A DNA stretch of 64,000 nt. Origin: Psychroflexus montanilacus (GTDB lineage: Bacteria; Bacteroidota; Bacteroidia; Flavobacteriales; Flavobacteriaceae). A program made the translations under genes and the position numbers. Positions 51,549 to 60,812 of the stretch are shown one piece after another. Positions within the stretch are counted from its first letter, which is position 1. Each line of letters starts with the position of its first letter. The notes beneath the pieces were generated by a model. The model was not told the origin of the DNA and made no database searches. It saw only the letters and a program-made list of their open reading frames with translations. The stretch is taken from contig NZ_JAIQZC010000001.1 of the NCBI RefSeq assembly GCF_020164535.1, positions 1,302,001-1,366,000 on the forward strand. Direction: 5' to 3'.

Positions 51549-53869
51549 TACAAACTCAATTTTTGCTTTACTATTATGGCATCGTTGACCACAAAAGGTT
51601 TAGAGATTTTATCCTTTGGTCGCTTTTTAACTGAGAAGTCCGGATGAGTCAATAAATCAAAACTAATTTCATTGATGACAAATTCCACAGACTTATCTTT
51701 TTGTATTTCAAACTCAAAATACAAAGGTTCCTGGTTTACCACGTAATAATCAATCACATTGGATTTGAATCGGTTTTGGTGCACGTGGTAAGCATTGGTT
51801 TTATCGCTATATGAATCGGCAGATTTACCATTGACTACAAAGCTTTCAAAATTGGTCATTGTTGTTTCTGAAACCACAATTCTATTTAAACTTCTGTTGA
51901 AATTCAAACTTACTCTGAATTTTTTCAAGTGAGGTTCTGAAGCTTCAAGGCTCTGAATGTCAAGATCGGATTTTGGAATGGGATTTAGTTCTGCTTCGGA
52001 GGATTTTGTAAATGATGTGCCGTATTTACTTTGATAATCTAATGGCGTGGATAATTCCTCATATGCTTCAAAATAAGGCAAAGTCCAGGTATCCAAATCA
52101 TCATCATACGTATTCCAAAATGCAGTGTCAGACTCAGTATCCAGAGTGTAAACTAAACTATTGGGACGTGGACTATTTTCAGTAAAATAAGAATCCAGAT
52201 GTGCTTTTATAAAAAAACCGAGAGCCACAAGTAATGCCATTGTAGCCACGCCTTTTTTTACTGAAAAATAACCAAATACAGGAAGCATATTTCCAAACAG
52301 TAAGACTGTAAAAAGTGCACTTACGACACTCATCTTTAATCCCAGACCTACAGGGAAAAACTGGATAAATGGTGCTATGATGCTTAAAGATGGTAGTATT
52401 AAAATCAGTAGAAAAAGATATGACGGCACTTGAAATCTTATCATCAAGAAAAAAGCCAATAGCGTAAATAAAAGAGGGATGATGAAAAAAGCAGCTCCTC
52501 TTAGATAAATATTCAAAAGAAATAAAACAATAAACCAAGTGAAAATTGGCGCGACTATAGAATTTTTAGGATTCAGCTTGTCGTCGAATAATTGATAAAT
52601 CGTAAACGTGATGAAGAGGGTAATCGCTACAAAAACCACAATATAATCGTGACCATTGTAAGTAAAACCGTGCAACATGGAATTGTAGTCTGGATACAGT
52701 TGTAAAATTAACTTCCAGCCAAAAAAAGTCACTAATCCAGCGATAATCAAACTTAACAGCCAAGGCACAAAGCCTAAAAATACTTCTCTCCTATTCAAAG
52801 AATTGATTCTAAAACCAAAGAAAAGCAAACCGACAAATAAGATAAAACCAATACCATAAACAATCCAAACCCAAGAAAACGGATAATGTAAAAGCCCCAC
52901 ACCCGTTGCTGTAAAATAAACATCGTCCTGCTCTGACTTTAAATCTGACAAGTTTGAATTTGAAAATTTTGAAAGGGTTGCCATCAGGTAGTCGCCTTGA
53001 TGCGCAAGTGATCGCTTATCCAAACGTTCGGGTACATCTAGACTTGTGTGATAGTCGTAATGATCGTCGATAAAAGCAAAGAAAAAGCTAGGTACATCGG
53101 CAATTTCTCTGAAAATGGTAGAATCTGTATCGTTGGGTAATAATTTATAAACGCTATACATCAGCGAATTGGCTAGCGGGTGATCGCCCTGTGCGTTTCC
53201 GAAGAGGTCGATGAGTTTGGAATTCCCATAATTGGTTTCTACAATCATATTGCTGGGTCCACCACTTCCTCGCGATTCAAAATTAAGAACCAGTCCAACG
53301 TCCTCTATCCAGGGATGTTCTTTTACAAAAAGTTCGGCGCCAGAAAGTCCAACTTCCTCCCCATCAGAAAAAACGATTATAATATCATTTTGAAATGTAG
53401 GATTTGAGGCTTTAAAAGCTCTAACTGCTTCTAGTATTGTAGCTACTCCAGAAGCTGCATCGGCTGCTCCGGAAGAGGAATGCACGGCAGAATCGTAGTG
53501 CGTCAACAGTAATAAAGCTTTGGAATTTGGATCTGGATCACTTGCTGATATTCTCGTGATGACATTTTCTGGTGCAGTTAGCACTCCACCTTTTGATAAA
53601 ATAAACCCTTGCTGAGTTTGAACTTGAAGATCTAGTTTTTCCAGCTCATTGACGATGTAATTCCGCTTGGAGTTGTGGGCTCGGGAACCAATATAGTGAG
53701 GTTCATCGCCTATATTTTTAACATGCTCAAAGGCTCGCAGGGTAGAATATTCTGTAGGCTGAGTGGATAAATCTGTAATTTCTGAAGGGTACAAGTCGTA
53801 AAAAATATACCATACTGAAGCTGCTATCACTAGCAAACTGATAATCGCTTTGTAACCGCTTTTTCTCAT
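51548..53869 (-). CDS. M28 family metallopeptidase with multi-helix membrane domain
   Basis: A 773-residue protein: an N-terminal transmembrane anchor (AIISLLVIAASVWYIFY) and an M28 zinc peptidase domain at about 60-300 with metal-ligand motifs LLTHYDSAV, GAADAASGVA, SDGEEVGLSG, LNFESRG and DYHTSLDVPERL. About eight or nine membrane helices lie between 310 and 560, then a C-terminal extracytoplasmic beta-rich domain. The layout is like ER metallopeptidase 1. It is probably an inner-membrane aminopeptidase with its active site outside. It overlaps the zinc-ribbon gene by 4 nt (ATGA). Confidence 0.9.
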   Translation of the reverse strand: MRKSGYKAIISLLVIAASVWYIFYDLYPSEITDLSTQPTEYSTLRAFEHVKNIGDEPHYIGSRAHNSKRNYIVNELEKLDLQVQTQQGFILSKGGVLTAPENVITRISASDPDPNSKALLLLTHYDSAVHSSSGAADAASGVATILEAVRAFKASNPTFQNDIIIVFSDGEEVGLSGAELFVKEHPWIEDVGLVLNFESRGSGGPSNMIVETNYGNSKLIDLFGNAQGDHPLANSLMYSVYKLLPNDTDSTIFREIADVPSFFFAFIDDHYDYHTSLDVPERLDKRSLAHQGDYLMATLSKFSNSNLSDLKSEQDDVYFTATGVGLLHYPFSWVWIVYGIGFILFVGLLFFGFRINSLNRREVFLGFVPWLLSLIIAGLVTFFGWKLILQLYPDYNSMLHGFTYNGHDYIVVFVAITLFITFTIYQLFDDKLNPKNSIVAPIFTWFIVLFLLNIYLRGAAFFIIPLLFTLLAFFLMIRFQVPSYLFLLILILPSLSIIAPFIQFFPVGLGLKMSVVSALFTVLLFGNMLPVFGYFSVKKGVATMALLVALGFFIKAHLDSYFTENSPRPNSLVYTLDTESDTAFWNTYDDDLDTWTLPYFEAYEELSTPLDYQSKYGTSFTKSSEAELNPIPKSDLDIQSLEASEPHLKKFRVSLNFNRSLNRIVVSETTMTNFESFVVNGKSADSYSDKTNAYHVHQNRFKSNVIDYYVVNQEPLYFEFEIQKDKSVEFVINEISFDLLTHPDFSVKKRPKDKISKPFVVNDAIIVKQKLSL

Positions 53870-54219
53870 CTATCTCTTTTTACAAGGGCGTAATAATCAT
53901 CTTCCAGTGGCAAGTAGCCTTGGTCGTAAACAAAGTAGTACACATTACCGGTTTTGGTAGTGTAAAGGCTTGTAAAATAGGTGAAATTGAATCCCTTCTG
54001 AAGTAATTTATCTCGGGTGGTTTTTGTTTTTTGTTCTGTATTTATGCTTTTTAAAATCCTGTAGTTCTTTTTTAGAGCGTTATTTATATTTCTTACAACT
54101 TTGGTCGATTCACTATTCAACCGATTGTTGTAAGTGCTTCTACAGTAATCTGAACAAAACTTTTTGTCTATTCTTCCCGAAATGGGTTCACCACAAGAAA
54201 GGCATTTTGTTTTTTCCAT
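53866..54219 (-). CDS. Small zinc-ribbon protein of unknown function
   Basis: 117 residues from ATG 54219 (MEKTKCLSCGEPISG). The four-Cys zinc site is C6, C9, C22 and C26, followed by a basic helical segment and an aromatic-rich C-terminus (YFTSLYTTKTGNVYYFVYDQ). An upstream in-frame Met at 54264 is rejected because it lies inside the terminator of the preceding operon. The family is common in Flavobacteriia without known role. Its ATGA overlap with the M28 gene shows co-expression with the peptidase and the dehydrogenase-like gene. Confidence 0.8.
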   Translation of the reverse strand: MEKTKCLSCGEPISGRIDKKFCSDYCRSTYNNRLNSESTKVVRNINNALKKNYRILKSINTEQKTKTTRDKLLQKGFNFTYFTSLYTTKTGNVYYFVYDQGYLPLEDDYYALVKRDR

Positions 54220-54243
54220 AATAGACGACTTAGTGCTAGTAAA

Positions 54244-54279
54244 TATAAAAAAATCCCTTAACAAAAAGTTGAAGGGATT
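54244..54279 (-). terminator. Terminator of the PorP / OmpA-propeller operon
   Basis: Stem AAATCCCTT / AAGGGATTT extended inward by AAC/GTT with one bulged G, followed on the minus strand by seven T, 21 nt after the stop at 54300. It separates this operon from the zinc-ribbon gene and fixes the latter's start at 54219. Confidence 0.87.
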
Positions 54280-54299
54280 TCGTATTGTGATTATTAGCT

Positions 54300-56198
54300 T
54301 TATTCTACAACTTCAAATTCAGATCGTCTATTTTCTTCATGTTCTTCTTCACTACATCCAGAGCTACAGTCGTTGACAGGCTCAGTTTTACCTTTTCCTT
54401 CCGAAGTTAACCTAGAAGCGTCTATACCGTTATCCACAAGATGCTTTACTGTATTTTCTGCTCTTTTTTGTGACAATTCCATATTATAAGAGTCTGACCC
54501 CCTTTCGTCTGTATGGCTTATAATATTGATGTTCAGCTCAGGATTTTCTTTCAAAATTGAAATTAATTTATCGAGTTCTAAAGCTGCTTCTGGTCGAATA
54601 CTAGCATCATCATAATCAAAAAAGATACGCTCTTGCAAAATAAGCATTTCAGCCTCTGCAGCAGACATTTCTGGATCCAGAGCAACTCTCATGAGCATTT
54701 GAGCCTGAGGTACATCTATTGAATTTGACTGGCTTTTGTAGCCTTTCATATTGACCTGAAGATCAAAACGCTGGCCGGTGGGCAGGAAATTTTTGCTTAT
54801 GCCACTAGATGAAGTCCTGTTCCTTGAGAACTCTTTCTGATCTTCTCCATAAAATATAACCTGAGCATCTTCTATGGACTCATTGGTTTTAGCATCAACT
54901 ACTTCGACAAGAACTGAAGTCTGTTCCAGTGGATAAATCAAGTTTGCCGAATAAATATTATCTGTACGTTTGGCCTTCTTATCATCAGTTCTGTTGGAGG
55001 AAACATAGCCTTTTTCAACATTGGCATTATATGTAAATGCAAAATCATCTGCATTGCTATTTAGTGGAAGACCCAAATTTTGTGGTGGCAAAAAATCACC
55101 AGAATCTTTTTGGGCATAATAAACATCCAGACCTCCAAGACCTAAATGCCCATCACTTGAAAAATAAAGTACATTTGCAAAATCAACAAATGGAAAGTTT
55201 TCTCTTCCCTCAGTATTTATGGTTCCTCCCAGGTTTTCTGGTTCGCCAAAACTTCCATCCTCATTAATATCTACAACATACAAATCTGAAGATCCATATC
55301 CTCCAGGTCTGTCGCTGGAGAAATAAAGCTGCTTTCCATCTGGACTTAATGCGGGATTGGCATTAGAAAACGCTACATCATTAAACGGTAAATCTTCGAC
55401 ATCTTGAAAACTGCCATTAACAAGACTAGCTTTATAAATTTTCAAATGGTTGACCCCATTCTCATCTTTTTTATATTTCTCGTTTAAATAATCATTTCTT
55501 GTGAAATAAATTGTTGAACCGTCACTAGTGATGGCTACGGTTCCTTCGTGAAACTTTGTGTTGATATCGCCTTCGATTTCCTTTGGGTTTTTAAAGGTAC
55601 CTGCAACGTTATCTGCTACAAAAATATCTAAAGCTGGCTCTTTGTCCCATCCGTAAGTTTTTCTAGATTCGTTTCTTGCTGATACAAAATAAAGTTTTCC
55701 TCCATTTTCATAAGCTCCAAAATCTGAATATTCTGAATTGAGGCTAAGCTTATTGAGCTCGAATCTCGGCTCCATAGATTGCAAGTCTGAAAGGTAGTCT
55801 GGATTTTCCAGGAAAGCTTTAGCTCTGGGGTCTTGCGGGTCTTTTTCAGCAAAATCAAGCATGGCTTGCTTGTACTTATCATCCTCTTGATTAATCAAAA
55901 GCGTTTGGGCATAATTATAATACACTTCTGCTTCAGCATTTCGGTTGCTTCTAAGGTATCGCTTATAAAATTGTTCAGCTTTTTCAAAGTTGGATGTCTT
56001 AAAATTGGCAATTGCCAATTGCTTATAGACATAAGAATTAGCCTTTCCTTTTTGAATTAGCTTTTCGTAGTCTTTGATAGCATCTACATATTCAAAACGA
56101 TCAAAATGCTGATCGGCTTTTTTGGTATCGCTGTTTTGAGACCAGGAATTCAAGCTAGTTAAGCAACAAAGGATACTAAGTATATATATGGTTTTCAT
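54300..56198 (-). CDS. OmpA-family protein with TPR and PD40 propeller (T9SS/gliding associated)
   Basis: 632 residues: signal peptide (MKTIYILSILCCLTSLNSWS); TPR-like helices at about 25-130 (FDRFEYVDAIKDYEKLIQKG); WD40-like PD40 blades at about 165-420 (NANPALSPDGKQLYFSSDRP, GGLDVYYAQKDSGDF); a carboxypeptidase-regulatory-like beta domain (VEVVDAKTNESIEDAQVIFY); and a C-terminal OmpA peptidoglycan-binding domain at about 515-630 (FFDYDDASIRPEAALELDKL, ISHTDERGSDSYNMELSQKR). This is the architecture of PorE and of partners of PorP/SprF genes, tethering T9SS components to peptidoglycan. It lies 18 nt from the PorP/SprF gene. Confidence 0.9.
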   Translation of the reverse strand: MKTIYILSILCCLTSLNSWSQNSDTKKADQHFDRFEYVDAIKDYEKLIQKGKANSYVYKQLAIANFKTSNFEKAEQFYKRYLRSNRNAEAEVYYNYAQTLLINQEDDKYKQAMLDFAEKDPQDPRAKAFLENPDYLSDLQSMEPRFELNKLSLNSEYSDFGAYENGGKLYFVSARNESRKTYGWDKEPALDIFVADNVAGTFKNPKEIEGDINTKFHEGTVAITSDGSTIYFTRNDYLNEKYKKDENGVNHLKIYKASLVNGSFQDVEDLPFNDVAFSNANPALSPDGKQLYFSSDRPGGYGSSDLYVVDINEDGSFGEPENLGGTINTEGRENFPFVDFANVLYFSSDGHLGLGGLDVYYAQKDSGDFLPPQNLGLPLNSNADDFAFTYNANVEKGYVSSNRTDDKKAKRTDNIYSANLIYPLEQTSVLVEVVDAKTNESIEDAQVIFYGEDQKEFSRNRTSSSGISKNFLPTGQRFDLQVNMKGYKSQSNSIDVPQAQMLMRVALDPEMSAAEAEMLILQERIFFDYDDASIRPEAALELDKLISILKENPELNINIISHTDERGSDSYNMELSQKRAENTVKHLVDNGIDASRLTSEGKGKTEPVNDCSSGCSEEEHEENRRSEFEVVE

Positions 56199-56216
56199 TG
56201 TAGAAATTATTTCAGA

Positions 56217-57125
56217 TTAAAAATAACGAGGCGAAACGTAAGTTTTCTTTTTGAAGAAAATATCGAAAATGACAAAAGCTTCATAGGAAGGTTCTCTGAG
56301 GCTGGACTGAGTCGCATCATAAGCAAATCCAACCTGCATCCAGTCTGTAGGTCTTACACTCGCCAGAGCACTTATAGCGTCTTCATACCTGTAGGAAGCA
56401 CCAACTTCAAACTTGTCATAAAACATAAAATTAGCATTTACATCAAATGAAACAGCTGAACTGAATTCTGATTTTATAAAAGTAGAAGGTTTGAATTTGA
56501 TAAAATCATTCACTTCAAAAACATAACCAGCTGTAAGAAAATAATGACGTTCTTGAGATCCAAATTCATTCCCGTTGGTTTCCAGATGCGTTGATCTTAA
56601 GACATTTGGCGTAGAAAGTCCCACATAAAACTTATCGGTATAAAACAAAAGACCTCCACCTACACTGGCGTAAGTCTCATCTACATCTTCCTGGAAAGCT
56701 GGATCCATCTCGTCCTGAAAATAGAGATCTGTAAAACCAATACTTTGAAAGGTCGCTCCAGCTTTTAAACCAAAAGCTAATTTACTGGATTTACCCAGGT
56801 CTAAGGTATAAGATAGGTCTGCAAATACATTGGTTTGATCTACCGGACCATTTTGATCATTGATTCCAAAAAGTCCCGCTCCAAATCCTTTTCCTAATGG
56901 CGAGTGTGCATTGAAGGTGAAGGTTTGCGGCGCCCCTTGTACGCCAGACCACTGATCTCTATACAAAGCCCCTACCGACAAGCTCTCTTTAGAACCAGCG
57001 TACGCAGGATTTATGACATTCATATTGTACATATATTGAGTATACTGTGGGTCTTGCTGAGCAGAAATATCCTGAGTTGCCAACATCAACAGAGCTCCTA
57101 AAATAAGTATGTATCTAGTTTTCAT
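56217..57125 (-). CDS. PorP/SprF family type IX secretion outer-membrane protein
   Basis: 302 residues from ATG 57125 (MKTRYILILGALLMLATQ); a Met at 57149 is in frame but precedes the signal peptide. The hallmark QDPQYTQYMYNMNVINPAYA follows the cleavage site, then a barrel of the PorP/SprF family (GKGFGAGLFGINDQNGPVDQ, GASYRYEDAISALASVRPTD). These proteins hold type B T9SS cargo, such as SprB-like adhesins, at the surface. The gene lies between a tiny type-B-domain lipoprotein and the OmpA-propeller gene, the standard order of such loci. Confidence 0.94.
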   Translation of the reverse strand: MKTRYILILGALLMLATQDISAQQDPQYTQYMYNMNVINPAYAGSKESLSVGALYRDQWSGVQGAPQTFTFNAHSPLGKGFGAGLFGINDQNGPVDQTNVFADLSYTLDLGKSSKLAFGLKAGATFQSIGFTDLYFQDEMDPAFQEDVDETYASVGGGLLFYTDKFYVGLSTPNVLRSTHLETNGNEFGSQERHYFLTAGYVFEVNDFIKFKPSTFIKSEFSSAVSFDVNANFMFYDKFEVGASYRYEDAISALASVRPTDWMQVGFAYDATQSSLREPSYEAFVIFDIFFKKKTYVSPRYF

Positions 57126-57155
57126 AGAAAAATTTTCTTTATAAAACATTTAATT

Positions 57156-57536
57156 TTATTGTTCAACATTGATGTAGAGTGAACCTTCTTTGCTAGTACC
57201 ATATTCTGGATCTTCAGCTTCAAAAGCTATAGCATAAAAATAATTTCCCGTCACCAGATCATCTCCATCGTCGTTTTGACCGACGAATTCATCTCTGTAG
57301 TTCGCCCTTTCGTAAATTTTCAGACCATTTCGGTCAAATATTTCAAGAGTTGCAATTCCTGTACGGTCTGCCAGGCAGGACAGGTCAAAATTGTCATTCA
57401 CACCATCTTGGTTTGGTGAAATTCCTTGAGTGATTTTGCATTCATTTTGTGCCATGTCAAGTTCATCATCATCTGAGCTACAAGAATAAAACAAGGCTAA
57501 ACAAGAGAAAACTATAAGGTATCTTTTGAGGTTCAT
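57156..57536 (-). CDS. Short lipoprotein consisting of a T9SS type B (gliding-associated) C-terminal domain
   Basis: 126 residues: lipoprotein signal peptide with lipobox FYSC (C19), an acidic linker SSDDDE, then essentially a complete type B sorting domain: GISPNQDGVNDNFDL (38-52), ATLEIFDRNGLKIYERANYR, DLVTGNYFYAIAFE, and a final beta strand. In other loci this domain forms the last ~90 residues of very large adhesins upstream of porP/sprF. Here almost nothing precedes it. The clean signal peptide and operon spacing argue that it is a real gene rather than a 3' remnant. It may occupy, prime or cap the PorP/SprF protein encoded 30 nt downstream. Confidence 0.85.
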   Translation of the reverse strand: MNLKRYLIVFSCLALFYSCSSDDDELDMAQNECKITQGISPNQDGVNDNFDLSCLADRTGIATLEIFDRNGLKIYERANYRDEFVGQNDDGDDLVTGNYFYAIAFEAEDPEYGTSKEGSLYINVEQ

Positions 57537-57686
57537 AAAAGTTTGATTTTGTTATAATAAACGAATTAAGGAAATTTTTAGTATTTAATCTAGAATTAGT
57601 TCTAAAAGTTAAAAATATAAAGCCTTGCACTTTCAACTATCAATTTTGGAAATCTTAAAGTAAGAATAGAACTGAAGTATTTTTCA

Positions 57687-57694
57687 TAATTTTG
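57687..57694 (+). promoter_or_regulatory. Putative -7 box of hflX
   Basis: TAATTTTG, a perfect TAnnTTTG match, ends 16 nt upstream of the hflX ATG. Confidence 0.55.
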
Positions 57695-57710
57695 CCAATC
57701 AAATTTATAT

Positions 57711-58943
57711 ATGCTAGACGCTCAAGATACATCATACGAAACCGCAGTACTTATTGGAATAGTGAATCAATTTCAGAATGAAGAAAAATCCAAAGAGTAC
57801 CTCGACGAACTCGAATTCCTAACCTACACCGCAGGAGGTGAAGTCCTAAAACGCTTCCAGCAAAAGCTAGACGTTCCACATCCAAAAACCTTCATTGGTA
57901 AAGGTAAACTTGAACAGGTAAGGGATTATGTAGAGGAGCACGAAATTGGTACTGCTATTTTTGATGATGAATTGTCTCCCGCACAGCAAAAAAATATTGA
58001 AAAAATATTGAAATGTAAGGTCGTAGACAGAACCTATTTGATCTTGGATATTTTCGCTCAGCGAGCCAAGACTAGCTATGCCAGCACACAGGTAGAGCTT
58101 GCTCAGTACGAATATCTGCTGCCAAGACTCGCAGGACTTTGGACGCATTTAGAACGCCAGCGAGGTGGTATAGGCATGCGTGGCCCCGGGGAAACTGAAA
58201 TCGAGACCGATAGACGTATTGTAAGGGATAAAATTACTTTACTTAAGAAAAAACTGAAAACCATCGACAAGCAGATGGCTGTCCAGCGCGGAAACAGAGG
58301 AAGCCTTGTAAGAGTTGCTCTGGTAGGATATACCAATGTTGGAAAGTCCACCTTAATGAATGTGATAAGTAAAAGTGAGGTATTTGCTGAAAATAAACTA
58401 TTTGCGACTCTTGATACTACAGTAAGAAAGGTTGTCATTAGAAATCTCCCTTTTTTGTTGACAGACACTGTAGGATTCATCAGGAAACTACCAACTCAAC
58501 TTGTAGAATCTTTCAAGTCCACTTTGGATGAAGTAAGAGAAGCTGATTTGCTATTACACGTCGTTGACATTTCTCACGAAAATTTTGAAGATCACATAGA
58601 GTCTGTCAATAGCATTCTTGACGATATAGAAGCCCGAGATAAGCCAATAATCATGGTATTCAATAAAATTGACAGCTACGAACCCGAAGATTTTGACAAG
58701 GAGGATTTAATGACAGAAAGGTCTTACCAGCATTACACGCTGGAGGAATGGAAAAAAACTTGGATGCAACGACAAGGAGATAACGTCTTGTTTATTTCAG
58801 CGACTGAAAAAGAAAACATTGAAGAATTCAGAAAAAAAGTATACGATACTGTAAGAGACATTCACATCACGCGTTTTCCCTACAATAATTTCTTATATCC
58901 TGAATATGACGCCTATACTGGTGATGAAGATCTTGAGGATTAA
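57711..58943 (+). CDS. hflX: GTPase HflX
   Basis: A 410-residue ribosome-associated GTPase: N-terminal HflX domain (GGEVLKRFQQKLDVPHPKTF, IGKGKLEQVRDYVEEHEIGT), the GMRGPGETEIETDRR linker, and a G domain with P-loop GYTNVGKST, switch/DTVGFIRKLP and NKID. It splits stalled 70S ribosomes under stress. The C-terminus overlaps the converging response regulator gene by 4 nt. Confidence 0.96.
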   Translation: MLDAQDTSYETAVLIGIVNQFQNEEKSKEYLDELEFLTYTAGGEVLKRFQQKLDVPHPKTFIGKGKLEQVRDYVEEHEIGTAIFDDELSPAQQKNIEKILKCKVVDRTYLILDIFAQRAKTSYASTQVELAQYEYLLPRLAGLWTHLERQRGGIGMRGPGETEIETDRRIVRDKITLLKKKLKTIDKQMAVQRGNRGSLVRVALVGYTNVGKSTLMNVISKSEVFAENKLFATLDTTVRKVVIRNLPFLLTDTVGFIRKLPTQLVESFKSTLDEVREADLLLHVVDISHENFEDHIESVNSILDDIEARDKPIIMVFNKIDSYEPEDFDKEDLMTERSYQHYTLEEWKKTWMQRQGDNVLFISATEKENIEEFRKKVYDTVRDIHITRFPYNNFLYPEYDAYTGDEDLED

Positions 58944-59356
58944 ATTTTTTCACCAAAAAGGGGTACCAATTCTTTGGTTTTTTTGAGGTCTTTGAGTTTA
59001 TTGATGCTTAAAGGCTTCTCTACAAAACCTACAGCAGCTTTGTAAGTGTCTGCCTTTTCTTTGTCTGTTTGGTCTATAGATGACGTAACTACAAAAATAT
59101 AGCAGTAACTGGTAAGCCCCAATCGATCCAGTTCATCCATAAACTCCCAGCCATCTAGCTTTGGCATATTAACATCCAGAAAAATTACAAACCTTTTGTT
59201 TTCTGCTTTGTTTTCAGAAATATAATTTAAGGTGGCGTAACCATCTTCAAAAGATTTAGGAGAAGCTGAAAATCCTGCATGAACCATCATTTTCTCATGT
59301 ATAAATAATACCATCTTGTCGTCATCTACATTTAAAACTTCTAAATCCATTTTCAC
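58940..59356 (-). CDS. Single-domain response regulator
   Basis: A 138-residue receiver: acidic pocket D11-D13 in VDDDK, phosphoacceptor D61 in FLDVNMPKLDGWEF, conserved Thr/Ser in VVTSSID and Lys in GFVEKPL. No output domain, so it works by protein contact or in a phosphorelay. It is the last gene of a five-gene two-component operon and its stop overlaps that of hflX on the other strand. Confidence 0.93.
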   Translation of the reverse strand: MKMDLEVLNVDDDKMVLFIHEKMMVHAGFSASPKSFEDGYATLNYISENKAENKRFVIFLDVNMPKLDGWEFMDELDRLGLTSYCYIFVVTSSIDQTDKEKADTYKAAVGFVEKPLSINKLKDLKKTKELVPLFGEKI

Positions 59357-60367
59357 TCAGGTTTTGGGGTTGACTTGCTTAGCTTTTTCAGAGATAGATC
59401 TGATGACATCATCCAGCTCTTTCACAGTAATCTCGATTTCTTTTATCAGAAATTTCTGCTCATCCTTTGAGCACAATTCTGTATTAAAAAGTTCAATAAT
59501 ACCTAAAATTTTTGAGGCAGGGGACCTCATTTCGTGAGACTGTTGCCAGGCAATTTGTTTCAGTTTTTTGTTTTGTGCATTTAAGGCATCAAAATGAAGC
59601 AGTCGCTCTGTTATATCATTCGCAACAACGAGTTTGGCGCTTTTATTTCGAGATTGAAGAGTCTTAACAGTGATTTCAGCTTTTATTTCTTTACCAGATT
59701 TATTTTTAAGTATTAAATGGTCTTCAAAACTGAATTTGTTTTTAGGATTTGTTTCTTCAAAGGCTTCCAGGTAAGCATCAGTATTTTTACTGAAAAATAA
59801 TTGGTCAAGCTGCATGCTAAGTAACTCTCCTTTGGCGTATCCGTAAAGCTGAACTCCTGCAGCGTTTACATCCATAATTTTTAAGGTATCTATATCATAC
59901 ACAAACATCGCCACGGGTGAGAGGTTGAATAAGTCGCTGTACTTCTTCTCAGACTCAAGAAGCTGGAGGTGGGTTTTTTGCTTTTCTATGGTATAGCTAA
60001 TGCTTTTGAAAAGTGTATTCGTGTTTAATTCATCTTTAAATAGATAATCTGAAACTCCCAACTGAAGTGAATCCATGCAAAAATCAAGGTTGAGTGAACC
60101 TGTCATTATGATAACCGGAGTTCGACCGGCTATTGCAATAATTTTTTGAATCAATTGAGTACAGGATTCGTCTGGAAGAATCAAATCAAGCAGAATAACG
60201 TCAAAATCAGTATGAGCTAACAGTAATTTTCTGGCATCAGAGTAGTTGATCGCCAGTTCACAAGTAATGTTTTCAAAACGCTCTTCCAGGTATTCCTTTA
60301 CCAAAGTATAATCTCCAAGATTATCTTCAACAATTAAAATCTTAAGCGCTTTGTTTGCGAGTGTCAT
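59357..60367 (-). CDS. REC-PAS-HisKA protein lacking the kinase ATPase domain
   Basis: 336 residues: receiver at about 8-125 (phosphoacceptor D61 in LLDLILPDE), PAS domain at about 140-255 (FNLSPVAMFVYDIDTLKIMD), and a HisKA-like phosphoacceptor/dimerisation helix pair with H278 in QSHEMRSPASK (about 265-330). The protein stops there, with no HATPase N/G boxes. The stop codon is directly adjacent to the next gene, with no sign of frameshifted kinase sequence. It could receive phosphate at D61 and exchange it with the kinases of the same operon, acting as a relay or scaffold. Overlaps the upstream response regulator by 4 nt. Confidence 0.9.
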   Translation of the reverse strand: MTLANKALKILIVEDNLGDYTLVKEYLEERFENITCELAINYSDARKLLLAHTDFDVILLDLILPDESCTQLIQKIIAIAGRTPVIIMTGSLNLDFCMDSLQLGVSDYLFKDELNTNTLFKSISYTIEKQKTHLQLLESEKKYSDLFNLSPVAMFVYDIDTLKIMDVNAAGVQLYGYAKGELLSMQLDQLFFSKNTDAYLEAFEETNPKNKFSFEDHLILKNKSGKEIKAEITVKTLQSRNKSAKLVVANDITERLLHFDALNAQNKKLKQIAWQQSHEMRSPASKILGIIELFNTELCSKDEQKFLIKEIEITVKELDDVIRSISEKAKQVNPKT

Positions 60368-60801
60368 GATAGTGGTAAACTTGGAAGATTAGCGTATTTC
60401 ATCCAAAAATCCTCAATTTTTGAAACCGCTTTTGTATATCCAAGAGCATCCTGAGGCTTTGTGATATAAGAATTTGCATAATTCAAGTAGCAGGCATTGA
60501 CATCAGTATCCAGGGAAGACGTTGTAAAAATTAACACTGGAATTATTCTAAGATCGTTGTGGTTTTTGATGGTTTTGAGCACTTCTAAACCACTAAATTT
60601 AGGGAGGTTGAGATCCAGTAAAATTAGATCTGGAGTAACCTCAGTTTCAAATAGAGATTTCTTAAACAAATGATCCATAGCGGCTTTACCATCGCTAGCA
60701 ACCATGAGTTGGTACTTCAAGTTTGATGTTTCAAAGGCTTCGGAAAGCATCAAGACATCACCTTTATTATCTTCTACCAATAAAATTTTGAAAGGTTGCA
60801 T
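60364..60801 (-). CDS. Response regulator (Rcp1-like)
   Basis: A 145-residue receiver-only protein: acidic pair E10/D11 in LLVEDNKGD, phosphoacceptor D63 in ILLDLNLPKFSGLEVL, FTTSSLDTDV and the Lys in YITKPQD. This subtype pairs with phytochrome-like histidine kinases, matching the kinase at 61984 whose HisKA box is of that type. It lies 11 nt after the GAF kinase gene. Confidence 0.93.
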   Translation of the reverse strand: MQPFKILLVEDNKGDVLMLSEAFETSNLKYQLMVASDGKAAMDHLFKKSLFETEVTPDLILLDLNLPKFSGLEVLKTIKNHNDLRIIPVLIFTTSSLDTDVNACYLNYANSYITKPQDALGYTKAVSKIEDFWMKYANLPSLPLS

Positions 60802-60812
60802 AACTCAATCAT

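Noticed and set aside
57589-57604. Fourth copy of the T9SS promoter 16-mer upstream of the type B CTD lipoprotein
   Set aside because: 14 of 16 bases match, but no TAnnTTTG-like box lies 21 nt downstream. Kept only as a note.
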